Shown piece after piece: positions 51,530-59,166 of a stretch of 64,000 bases of DNA. Made by a program: the position numbers and the translations under genes. The DNA is from UBA11612 sp965228575 (lineage in GTDB: Bacteria > Pseudomonadota > Alphaproteobacteria > Rhodospirillales > Rhodospirillaceae). The notes under the pieces were generated by a model, which saw only the letters and a list, made by a program, of their open reading frames with translations, was not told the origin of the DNA and made no database searches. The stretch lies in assembly GCA_965228575.1 (NCBI GenBank), contig CBDDHW010000061.1, forward strand, positions 59,353 to 123,352, written 5' to 3'. The stretch's first letter is position 1. Each line of letters starts with the position of its first letter.

Positions 51530-52059
51530 GCCGATTTGAAATAGGAATCACGGGCAAAGCGTTGGGGATGCTTGTCCTAGCTGTCTCGCTGTCCAGCTGT
51601 GAGACTGTGGGCGAGGGGCTGCAAAAAAACCGTCCGGAGATAAGCCCGGACCCACACACAAATACAATCGCGCAGGAAGACTTCGAAAAAAATAGGGTTG
51701 GTGTTCTTGCTCCTCAATCCCTTGAGGCGGGTGAGTGTGGCCTTTTTTTGTGGTTGCGGTCTTCTGATCGTGACCTGATCTTTTTTAGTGGGCCGAATTC
51801 GACAGCACGTATGATGATTAACGGCCAAGAAGTGACTATTCCGCGTGTGAGCGCCGAAGGGGCGCAGATTTTAGCGCAATTTGAAAGGCAAATCTTTCAG
51901 AATGACAGGAACACGGTGCACCTTGAGATGCGTTTTGAAAGGCGCGCGGGAATGACCCGCGGTGTTGTGGTGCCGCAAGGTAGTGTACGATTGATCGACG
52001 AAGACGGTTGGGAAATGGTGATGCCAGTCGGCGGATTGGTCGCCTGCGAGGAGGGGTGA
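51526..52059 (+). CDS. Hypothetical lipoprotein, last gene of the gsp operon
   Basis: I do not recognise the family. About 177 residues with a lipoprotein signal and lipobox LSSC. The mature part contains ECGLFLWLRSSDRDLIFFSG, then a beta-rich domain with MMINGQEVTIPRV and RGVVVPQGSVRLIDEDGWEM. A second Cys lies near the C-terminus (VACEEG), possibly paired with the Cys in GECGLF. ATG 51526 overlaps the gspN stop and has AAGGG at a suitable distance; ATG 51520 is too close. Being fused to the operon by overlap, it may act as a pilotin-like or accessory outer-membrane factor. That is inference only. Confidence 0.7.
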   Translation: MSRFEIGITGKALGMLVLAVSLSSCETVGEGLQKNRPEISPDPHTNTIAQEDFEKNRVGVLAPQSLEAGECGLFLWLRSSDRDLIFFSGPNSTARMMINGQEVTIPRVSAEGAQILAQFERQIFQNDRNTVHLEMRFERRAGMTRGVVVPQGSVRLIDEDGWEMVMPVGGLVACEEG

Positions 52060-52096
52060 GTCGTTTTCGGTCACTCCGATTTTGGCGCTTCTTACA

Positions 52097-52140
52097 GTGC
52101 CCAATAGTTTGTCAAAGATTGATGCGGGTCTCCGCAACCA
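52097..52140 (+). repeat. Structured interspersed repeat, copy 3 (diverged)
   Basis: TTTGTCAAAG-ATTGATGCGGGTC-TCCGCAACCA aligns with copies 1 and 2 over about 40 bases. The first stem is degraded (TTTG/CAAA), the second stem TGCGG/CCGCA is kept, and the ending ACCA is identical. A strong hairpin follows after two bases. Confidence 0.65.
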
Positions 52141-52142
52141 AA

Positions 52143-52182
52143 TAAGCCCGTTAACTTAATGAGTTGGCGGGCTTAATCTTTA
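52143..52182 (+). terminator. Terminator-like hairpin ending the gsp operon
   Basis: TAAGCCCGTTAACT (52143-52156), loop TAATG, AGTTGGCGGGCTTA (52162-52175), then ATCTTTA. Fourteen paired positions with two G-T wobbles and a weak T tract. Likely works in both directions between the convergent operons. Confidence 0.75.
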
Positions 52183-52297
52183 TGTTTTGGTCAGCGCTTG
52201 ACCTCGTGGAAACTGCTGGACGCGATTGGTGCGAGACTCAATTGGGTCCTCCAATGCCTGAGGGCCTAGTAATCAAAACAAGTCCTCGCGAAGTGAG

Positions 52298-53581
52298 CTA
52301 GCGACCAAAACCAACCGAGTACGGTAGCCATGTTGCTAGTTCTGGAACGGCGAGCAACAAAAACAATCCAAGCAACATCAGTAACACATAGGGGAAAGCG
52401 CCTCGGACAACCTCCGTTAATGGGGCGTTGGTTATCCCTTTGATCACAAAAAGGTTCATCCCTACTGGTGGAGTAATCAACGCTAGCTCAAGGTTAACCA
52501 TGAGGAGTACGCCGTACCAGATGAGATCGATGTCAAGCGCGACCATGGTTGGAAGTAATATTGGCGTTGTAATGAGGATGATTGCCATTGATTCAAAGAA
52601 CATCCCCATTACAAATATCAGAGCCATTACTGTGAGCATGAAACCCATCGGCCCGAGTCCCAGCTCGGTGACCATTTCAGTAACCCCAACTGGTAGTCGG
52701 ATAATCGTGATCGCATGACCAAACATTGCGGCTCCTGCAATGATCATGAAAACCATGATCGACGTTCGCATTGTCTCACGAGTGCAGAACCAAAGGTCTT
52801 TTAGGTTAAAATTGCGGTAGGCGAGTGTTGCAACGGCCAAAGCGTAGATCGAACCGGCAGCTGCCGCCTCGGCGGCGGTGAAGATGCCAAAGTAGATACC
52901 GCCCATGACAACAGGTGGTGCCATAACGGCCCAGATCGATTTACGGACTGCCTTTAGAACCTTCAGCGTTCCGGCATATGCGGGCCGCTCTAAGCCTGAT
53001 TGAGACGCGCTGGCCACCGAGTAAAGTGAAAAAATGAGCGCCAAAAGAAGGCCTGGAATTATCCCCGCCAGGAATAGTGCGCCGATAGATGCTTCTGAAA
53101 CGATCGCATAGAGAATCATTGGTCCCGAGGGAGGTATTAGAATTCCCAAGGTGCCGCCAGCCGCAACGGCTCCAAGCGCCTTTCGGCGCGGATACCCATA
53201 GCGTTGCATTTGGGGAACGGCGCTAGAGCCTATAGAAAGTGCTGTTGCCACAGAAGATCCTGAAATCGCAGCGAAAATCGTACATGCGGTCACCGTGGCG
53301 ACACCTAGTCCGCCGCGAACATGACCCACAAGTGTTTGCGCCATCTCATAGAGGTCGTCGATCACCTTCGCTCGCATCATGACCTGCGCCATGAACACAA
53401 ACAAAGGGATTGCGGTCAGGATCGGTTTATTGAGGTGAGAGAAAACAGTATCCGCAACAGATCCGATTTGGCCTTCGAAAACGAGAAGAATGATGGTCGC
53501 GGTCAAACCCAATGCGGCAAAGACCGGGATTCCCGTCAACAACAGTAAGATCAAACCGCCAAAGATGAGAAGAGCGGTCAT
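52298..53581 (-). CDS. dctM: TRAP transporter large permease subunit DctM
   Basis: The 427-residue membrane protein has about twelve helices. It contains the DctM motifs GIPVFAALGLTA, RAKVIDDLYEMAQTLVGHVRGG (shown in part), GTLGILIPPSGPMILYAI and NLELALITPPVGMNLFVIKG. The last two are the conserved ion/substrate-binding loops. It transports organic acids together with DctQ and a periplasmic binding protein, driven by a sodium or proton gradient. Overlaps dctQ by 4 bases (ATGA). Last gene of the leftward operon. Confidence 0.92.
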   Translation of the reverse strand: MTALLIFGGLILLLLTGIPVFAALGLTATIILLVFEGQIGSVADTVFSHLNKPILTAIPLFVFMAQVMMRAKVIDDLYEMAQTLVGHVRGGLGVATVTACTIFAAISGSSVATALSIGSSAVPQMQRYGYPRRKALGAVAAGGTLGILIPPSGPMILYAIVSEASIGALFLAGIIPGLLLALIFSLYSVASASQSGLERPAYAGTLKVLKAVRKSIWAVMAPPVVMGGIYFGIFTAAEAAAAGSIYALAVATLAYRNFNLKDLWFCTRETMRTSIMVFMIIAGAAMFGHAITIIRLPVGVTEMVTELGLGPMGFMLTVMALIFVMGMFFESMAIILITTPILLPTMVALDIDLIWYGVLLMVNLELALITPPVGMNLFVIKGITNAPLTEVVRGAFPYVLLMLLGLFLLLAVPELATWLPYSVGFGR

Positions 53582-54111
53582 TGCTCGCGCCCGTCCAAAA
53601 AGCGCCCGACGAGCCGTACGAGCGAAATGATACCGAGCATAACCGCGCCAACCAGCATCGGGACTTGTGGAATCCAGGTTTGGATCTCAATCGCGCCGGA
53701 GGAGTAGGAACCAAACGAATGCGCGAACTCAATGGCCTCCCACGTGCTGACGCCTAAAACAATCGAGAAAGCGAGTACGCAAAGATCGCTCCAGACCCAG
53801 CGAGCCCGCCTCCAACGTGGCGAAAGACCTTCAGTCAAGAGGTCGATCGATATATGGCTGCCTAATCGATACCCTTCGGAAACACCGATCATGACAATTG
53901 CAACCAGCAAATAACCGATAAGCTCGTCAATCCAAACGGGAGGTCTGTTCAAGACATAACGCATGAAGACTGAATAAGTCGTCAGCCCGAGTGTAAGCAA
54001 AATAAGGATTGAACTTATTGCTCCGCCAAGTCGCGATGCCGATGTAACGCTCGTCTCAATAGGAGTGTCAATTGAAGCGGGGCCAGCCTTTTTGTATTTG
54101 GAATCGGCCAT
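53578..54111 (-). CDS. dctQ: TRAP transporter small permease subunit DctQ
   Basis: 177 residues from the ATG at 54111. An upstream extension to 54225 would read into dctP in another frame and is rejected. Four membrane helices, with RYVLNRPPVWIDELIGYLLV and SEGYRLGSHISIDLL, the conserved R...W.dE and G..HI.vd motifs of DctQ. It sits 10 bases after the dctP stop. Confidence 0.88.
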   Translation of the reverse strand: MADSKYKKAGPASIDTPIETSVTSASRLGGAISSILILLTLGLTTYSVFMRYVLNRPPVWIDELIGYLLVAIVMIGVSEGYRLGSHISIDLLTEGLSPRWRRARWVWSDLCVLAFSIVLGVSTWEAIEFAHSFGSYSSGAIEIQTWIPQVPMLVGAVMLGIISLVRLVGRFLDGREQ

Positions 54112-54121
54112 GGATCGGAAT

Positions 54122-55123
54122 TCAGTCAGCTGACCGCAGCTTATCGATAAATTTGATAAGTTTCTCGCTGTCCGGGTCGTTCGACTTGAACGCGTCGTCA
54201 AACGCGGGCTGCATGATCGCCTCAAATGCGGCGTTTTCGTCGTCAGTTAGACGATAGACTTTGGCACCCCGTGCCACCAGTTCCGCGGGCGCCGTAGCTA
54301 CGCCGGCTTCCGCTGCATCGACGGCCCAAACTGCAGCTTTAGCACCTGCCTGCTTCAACGCAGCTTTGGCCTTATCCGAAAGCAACGCATAGAACTTTGG
54401 ATTTAGGTAGCCATGGAAATAGACTGATATAACCGGCGTAATCGTAAAGTAGTCCTGTACTTCGAAGTGTTTGCGCGACACAGCGACGTCTAATCCGGTC
54501 ATCGCACCGTCGATGACCCCGGTGGCGAGCGCTTGGTACACTTCCCCCCCTGGCATGCTCACAGGGGCTGCGCCAAGAGCTTCCAGCGCCGCGTTAAATG
54601 ATGGCACAAGCCCACGGAACTTCAGACCTTTGAAATCATCCGGTGTCTTCAAGAAGCCGTCGTTGGATGTCAAAACAGATTCATTTGTCTGGAAGAGCCA
54701 GACAACGTTTTCGACTCCCTTTTTGCGCATTTTGTCTTCAAGCAGGATTGCTGCATCTGACCCATGCCAGTTGCGCCAAATATCGAGGTCAACAAAGGAG
54801 TATGGCCTGGTGGTGATCGTCATGATTGGCAGCGTTCTGCCCCATTGGAACTGAACAGAGAAAGCGCATTCGATGTCGCCTTTTGCAACCGCAAGGATGT
54901 TCTCTTCGGCGCCGACCAGGCTGTTCGCGCCAAATATTTGGACGTCGATCTCACCATTTGAGAGCGTTTCGATTTCCTCAGCCCAACGATCAATGACATG
55001 CGAAACCGCGTTTGCCGGAGGCAATTGGTGGCTGCACCGCATGGGGGTTGCGGCGCTAGCGGTGCTCGCAACGAATCCGGCGACCAATACACTTACCAAA
55101 GTGTTGCTAAGAGTTGGTTTCAT
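54122..55123 (-). CDS. dctP: TRAP transporter solute-binding protein DctP
   Basis: 333 residues from ATG 55123 (a TTG three codons earlier is possible). Signal peptide ends near TASAA. The mature protein has CSHQLPPANAVSHVIDRWAEE, VGAEENILAVAKGDIE, LKFRGLVPSFNAALEALGA and GGEVYQALATGVIDGAMTG, the typical DctP path including the carboxylate-binding Arg (in KFRG). Periplasmic capture of an organic acid; ligand unknown but probably the substrate of the upstream CoA-transferase/lyase genes. Confidence 0.9.
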   Translation of the reverse strand: MKPTLSNTLVSVLVAGFVASTASAATPMRCSHQLPPANAVSHVIDRWAEEIETLSNGEIDVQIFGANSLVGAEENILAVAKGDIECAFSVQFQWGRTLPIMTITTRPYSFVDLDIWRNWHGSDAAILLEDKMRKKGVENVVWLFQTNESVLTSNDGFLKTPDDFKGLKFRGLVPSFNAALEALGAAPVSMPGGEVYQALATGVIDGAMTGLDVAVSRKHFEVQDYFTITPVISVYFHGYLNPKFYALLSDKAKAALKQAGAKAAVWAVDAAEAGVATAPAELVARGAKVYRLTDDENAAFEAIMQPAFDDAFKSNDPDSEKLIKFIDKLRSAD

Positions 55124-55200
55124 GTTTGGCAACTCGCTTTGTGTTGTTCGCTACGTACTGCGTCGGTAGTTTTATTGGTTTTATGTTTTTTGCGGTGTTG

Positions 55201-56161
55201 TTAGTGCGCGACGTCGCGCCAACTCAATGCTTTGGGTATCCCGGCAGCGGCTACTGCGCCGTAAAGCGTTTCACCCGGGAGGGCAACGCTGAGAAGTTCG
55301 CGAATCTCGATGATTTTCTCGATGTTAACCCCGGTCCTGAATCCCATGGATTCTGCAAGAAAAAACCATGTCTTCGAGCACGATATTTCCCGTCGCGCCA
55401 GGCGCAAACGGACAACCTCCCAATCCGGCAAGCGATGCGTCGACAACACGGCATCCGGCATTTAAAGCTGCAGCTGCATTTGCGATCCCGAGTCCCCGTG
55501 TGTCGTGCAAGTGAATCGCATAGGGTGCGGGTCCGACGTGACTTTCCATTTTGCTGCATACGGAGCTAATCTGGTTTGGGCCAGCATATCCGACGGTGTC
55601 AGCCAGACCGATCATGTCGACACCAGCTTCCATACATCGATCAACCATACGTAATGTAGCGTCTTCAGGGACGCGGCCCGAAAATGAGCACCCAAAGGAC
55701 ATTGATATGCCTGCGCTAATGATCGTGTCGGACCCAGCCTCGTTTCGCAGCTGCACGACCTTTTTGATCTCGTCTAGGCTTTGCTCCTGGGTGCGACGAA
55801 CATTTACTTCATTGTGTTTTTTGCTAGCTGACACCACCATTGTGATTTCGTTGACAGGAGTTTGCAGCGCGTCGGACGCACCCCGTAAGTTTAATGCTAA
55901 AGCAATGCTGTGTGCGCTTTTTTGCTTCTCGACGCCAGCAATGACGTTTCGGGTGTCCGCAAAGCGGGGTGCTTTGTCGGCAGGTAAAAATGCTCCGACT
56001 TCAAAGTATCGGATGCCAGCCGCAAACTCTTTGTTGATCCATTCGATCTTCTGTGCAGTTGATGGCCAAGTTCGTGTCAGTTGAAGGCCGTCGCGCAAAC
56101 CGACCTCGCGGATGGCAACGCGATCGGTCGGATAAGCGGCGAGAACATTCACGGCGCTCAT
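55201..56161 (-). pseudogene. HMG-CoA lyase-like enzyme, interrupted by a frameshift
   Basis: The first frame (56161 to about 55366) has all lyase motifs. These are REVGLRDGLQL, GVDMIGLADTVGYAGP, HLHDTRGLGIANAAAALNAG and GLGGCPFAPGATGN with the catalytic Cys. After EDMVF the frame ends in a 12-residue unrelated tail at 55325. The expected C-terminus, LAESMGFRTGVNIEKIIEIR and on to SWRDVAH, continues in the next frame to the TAA at 55201. The switch occurs in a run of six A (plus strand 55360-55365); five would restore one ~320-residue enzyme. It may be a sequencing error, a recent mutation or programmed slippage. The function would be cleavage of HMG-CoA or a related 3-hydroxyacyl-CoA. ATG 56161 overlaps the CoA-transferase stop. 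Confidence 0.8.
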
Positions 56162-57303
56162 TTCATCACATTTCCATCCAGCTGGTCCAAGATCTCAGAA
56201 TTGTGCTCACCGACCGAGGATACGTTGGCTGTCTTTGGAGCTACCTGAAGACCGTTAATTTCGAGCGGTAAAGAGGGCGCACGGAAAGTCTTCTCGCCAA
56301 ACGTTGAGTTCAGAAGTCCCCCAGGTCTATTGACGTGCGGGTCGTCATACATTTCAGCCGGGCGGGAGACGGGCGCATATAGGACATTGTGTTTCTCTAG
56401 CACCTGAATGACATCTACAAATTTCTCAGAACTAATCTTTTGAGCGACCAAGGGCACTGTCCAACTACGTGCCTCGATCTGATCGGGCCGTGTCTGGAGT
56501 CGTGCGTCTTCCAAGAGTTCCTCGAGGCATAAACCTTTACAGAGGTTTAGCCATTGACCGTCCGTTGCTGCACCAACGAATACAAGCCTATCGTCACTGG
56601 TTTTAAACAAATCATAGATTGGCCACGAAAACTCGCGCTCTGGCATAGGCGGGCTTTCGGTTCCTTCGATGTCGTATTGCACCATGTGCTGAGCAATAAG
56701 AAGGAGGCAATTTTCAAAGAGTCCAGCGCGGATGGTTGCTCCGTCATTTGAGTCCCTGCGTGCAATCAATGCTCCTAGCACGCCGAAGGCGGCAAACAAT
56801 CCACCCATAATATCGTTGGCTGAAGAGCCGATCCGCAAAGGTCGCCCGGAAGGCCCGGTCATGTAGGCCATGCCGGTCATCATTTGCACGAGTTCATCCG
56901 TCGCCGCGCGGTGCTCGTATGGACCATGTAGGAAGCCCTTGCATGAGGCGACGATTAGAGATGGGTAGGTTTCACGTAATTGACTTGGCGCCAACCCCAT
57001 CTTCGCCAGAGTTTCGTCGCGAAAATTCTCCACGAACACATCCGCAGTTTTCAAAAGCTCGTGCAATTTAGCTAGATCGTCTGGGGCATTGAGGTCGAGA
57101 GTTACCGATTTCTTACCTCTGTTGAAGGTTGGGTAAAACCCCGACCCCATGCCTTTAAGGTTTCGCGTCTTGTCCCCTTGCGGCGGTTCGACTTTAACGA
57201 CCTCTGCGCCCAGAAACCCCAGGAACATTCCGGCGCACGGTCCCATGATCAAGTGACTCATTTCGACGACACGGATGTTTGTTAGGGGCAAAGAAGCAGA
57301 CAT
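56158..57303 (-). CDS. CaiB/BaiF family (class III) CoA-transferase
   Basis: The 381-residue protein has the family N-terminus LPLTNIRVVEMSHLIMGPCAG, GFLGAEVVKVEPPQGD and FYPTFNRGKKSVTLDL. VFVENFRDETLAKMGL and a later block with GPSGRPLRIGSSANDIMGGLFA follow; the catalytic Asp of class III transferases lies in the latter region. It moves CoA from a donor such as succinyl- or acetyl-CoA to an organic acid. A strong GGAGG precedes ATG 57303. It is the first gene of the leftward operon with the lyase and TRAP genes, so the acid imported is probably activated here. Confidence 0.9.
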   Translation of the reverse strand: MSASLPLTNIRVVEMSHLIMGPCAGMFLGFLGAEVVKVEPPQGDKTRNLKGMGSGFYPTFNRGKKSVTLDLNAPDDLAKLHELLKTADVFVENFRDETLAKMGLAPSQLRETYPSLIVASCKGFLHGPYEHRAATDELVQMMTGMAYMTGPSGRPLRIGSSANDIMGGLFAAFGVLGALIARRDSNDGATIRAGLFENCLLLIAQHMVQYDIEGTESPPMPEREFSWPIYDLFKTSDDRLVFVGAATDGQWLNLCKGLCLEELLEDARLQTRPDQIEARSWTVPLVAQKISSEKFVDVIQVLEKHNVLYAPVSRPAEMYDDPHVNRPGGLLNSTFGEKTFRAPSLPLEINGLQVAPKTANVSSVGEHNSEILDQLDGNVMK

Positions 57304-58028
57304 CGGTCCTCCACTAAGGCGTTACAATCGTCATCATGAAAGACGTTCATGCTTTTTCTACAGGCTATCAGCGGTTCAGTTGGTTTTCTCGTTACAGATT
57401 GAGCTAGGCCCAAAAAATAAAAGCAGGCAAGCAATTGCGCAACTGCCTCCAATGCTCCTCCGTGACGGTCGATAGCATAACTCGCTTGTGGGTGGGCAGC
57501 TAGACCAAGCGCGGCTGTGCCTCCACTTCGATGGCGATATTACTGTAGCCCTCATTGGGGTGAGTTCAGAATTCCCAAAAAATATCCCTGGGCGTCGACG
57601 CTACTCGTAAAAAACCCCGTCGTCGGCATCCAGGGCAACTGATAAACCATCGAGCTGGGTTGTCAGCACCCAAGACAGGTCGTTAGGAATTCGGATAGGT
57701 GTGGTGAATGACAAGAGCGGTCGCGTGCGACGAAACCTCCTATTCTGCTTCCTGGAATGACTTCAGCCGCCCAACTGTAGAATCCAGTTTTTCCCCGGCT
57801 CCCAATACTGACATTAGGGCGTCAATTTCACGGAAACCTAGGATTAGCTGAAACTTCCTCAGAACGGATGGGATGGCGCGGTGGGTCGAAATTTGGCAAC
57901 TTCGACCCAACCAGCGGAAATGCGCTAAGCATTTGTTTTCTATGCCTTCATCCCTCTCGTCGCTTCGCTTGGTTTTCCGTCAATCGTCAATGGTGTACGA
58001 TGGCTTTTTTCCGCGGGGGGAAGGCGGC
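57304..58028. other. Divergent intergenic region
   Basis: About 720 bases between the leftward CoA-transferase operon and the rightward DUF1592 operon. It must contain both promoters. A possible but weak Pho-like pair (CTGACAT-TAGG-GCGTCAA) lies near 57805. The frames at 57275-57475 and 57868-58068 lack ribosome-binding sites and coherent sequence. No RNA gene recognised. Confidence 0.4.
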
Positions 58029-59150
58029 GTGGGAATTATTGAAAGAAGATTGCAAATTCGGATTGTGAGTATGGGATGCGCCGCGCTTCTTGCGTTTTGC
58101 GCTGGACCGGCTGCGGCCGCGGCTGAAACCCGCAGCTACGTTGTTAGCTGGTATAGTCACGCTACAAACTCGGAGGAGGGTGATTGTTCTCGGGGCGTGC
58201 ACCCACCTATCGAAGAAATCTACGTGCAATACCTAGAGCGCTTGGGGGAAAGCCCTTCAAGAATAGAAGAGCTTTATCACGAATACATCAATGGTAATCG
58301 TGGACCAATCAGTCAATTAATGGCCGTAAGAGGGCGTATCGATGGTGAACCCGTCGATGCTTTACTTTTTCCGGCGTCCGTCGTGGATTTAAACCTTCCA
58401 GGTGTGGACGGGAAATACGGATACGGGTTTGATCTTGACGGACGGGGCGCAGACGATCCCGATGGGTTTGAGGATCCTCTTACTCGCGAAATCGGTGTAG
58501 ATCATCAGTTGTACCGAGCTCTTGGATGCGCTCGATTGTTCCGCGGCACATTGAAAGAACCCCCGGTGTATTGGGCTTGGTCTTGGGACCAGTTGGACGG
58601 CTCCCAACCCGCGTGGCTGATTACCCTCATTGGGGAGGATCTTGATCGTGATGGGCCCATAACTATCAGAATTGACCGGGCCCTAGAGCACCTACGTATC
58701 AATAATGACTCTAGTCCACGATCTTATATGTCCTATCGGGTCGATCCCGATCCAAGGTCTCAAAACGAATTTAAGGGCGAGATAAAAAATGGAACCATTA
58801 GGGTAACCGAGCACCATGATTTGTTATTGCTTCAAAACCCCTTGGTCGCTCCAGAAATGAAGCTTGCGAATTTCCATTTGCGGCTGAACGCAAAAAGTGA
58901 TGGCTCCTTAGAAGGGTTTATGGCCGGATATCAACCCTGGCATGACATCTATTGGGCATTCGGCAGCTTAGGCGTTGAAGGAGAGCAAATGGTCAGTAAT
59001 GACGCGACCCAATTTTACCATCTCCTAAAACGGTACGCAGATGCTCATCCCGATCCGGAGACCGGGCAAAACGCTTCAATCTCGGCGACTTATTATCTAG
59101 AAGCCGTTCCCGCATACATTAGCTCGGAATTAGCGAAACAGCGACGTTAA
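58029..59150 (+). CDS. Exported hypothetical protein with Asp-rich loops, first gene of the DUF1592 operon
   Basis: I do not recognise a family. I start at GTG 58029 (GGAAGG upstream), giving 373 residues with a signal peptide (MGCAALLAFCAGPAAAAAE). Upstream ATG 57873 and ATG 57990 would put a hydrophilic stretch before the signal; ATG 58071 is also possible. The mature protein has aromatic- and acid-rich segments, including FDLDGRGADDPDGFEDP and IGEDLDRDGPITI, which look like Ca2+-binding loops. It also has VYWAWSWDQLDGSQPAW and WHDIYWAFGSLGVEGEQM. Two Cys occur in the mature part (EEGDCSRG, LGCARLF), probably a disulphide. It precedes the DUF1592 gene by 16 bases and is likely its secreted or periplasmic partner. 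Confidence 0.65.
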   Translation: MGIIERRLQIRIVSMGCAALLAFCAGPAAAAAETRSYVVSWYSHATNSEEGDCSRGVHPPIEEIYVQYLERLGESPSRIEELYHEYINGNRGPISQLMAVRGRIDGEPVDALLFPASVVDLNLPGVDGKYGYGFDLDGRGADDPDGFEDPLTREIGVDHQLYRALGCARLFRGTLKEPPVYWAWSWDQLDGSQPAWLITLIGEDLDRDGPITIRIDRALEHLRINNDSSPRSYMSYRVDPDPRSQNEFKGEIKNGTIRVTEHHDLLLLQNPLVAPEMKLANFHLRLNAKSDGSLEGFMAGYQPWHDIYWAFGSLGVEGEQMVSNDATQFYHLLKRYADAHPDPETGQNASISATYYLEAVPAYISSELAKQRR

Positions 59151-59166
59151 CGTAAGGCTCATACGA

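Larger units (their letters stand above)
52060..52297. other. Convergent intergenic region with repeat copy 3
   Basis: About 240 bases between the rightward gsp operon and the leftward TRAP operon. It contains the third repeat copy and its stem-loop; the remaining ~120 bases show nothing recognisable. Confidence 0.5.

Noticed and set aside
57800..57825. Possible Pho box (CTGACAT-TAGG-GCGTCAA) upstream of the DUF1592 operon
   Set aside because: Both half sites deviate at conserved positions; too weak to call next to the clear sites at 31913 and 34817.
57275..58068. Small plus-strand frames in the divergent region before the DUF1592 operon
   Set aside because: No initiation signals, and content not coherent; the first lies mainly over the CoA-transferase start.
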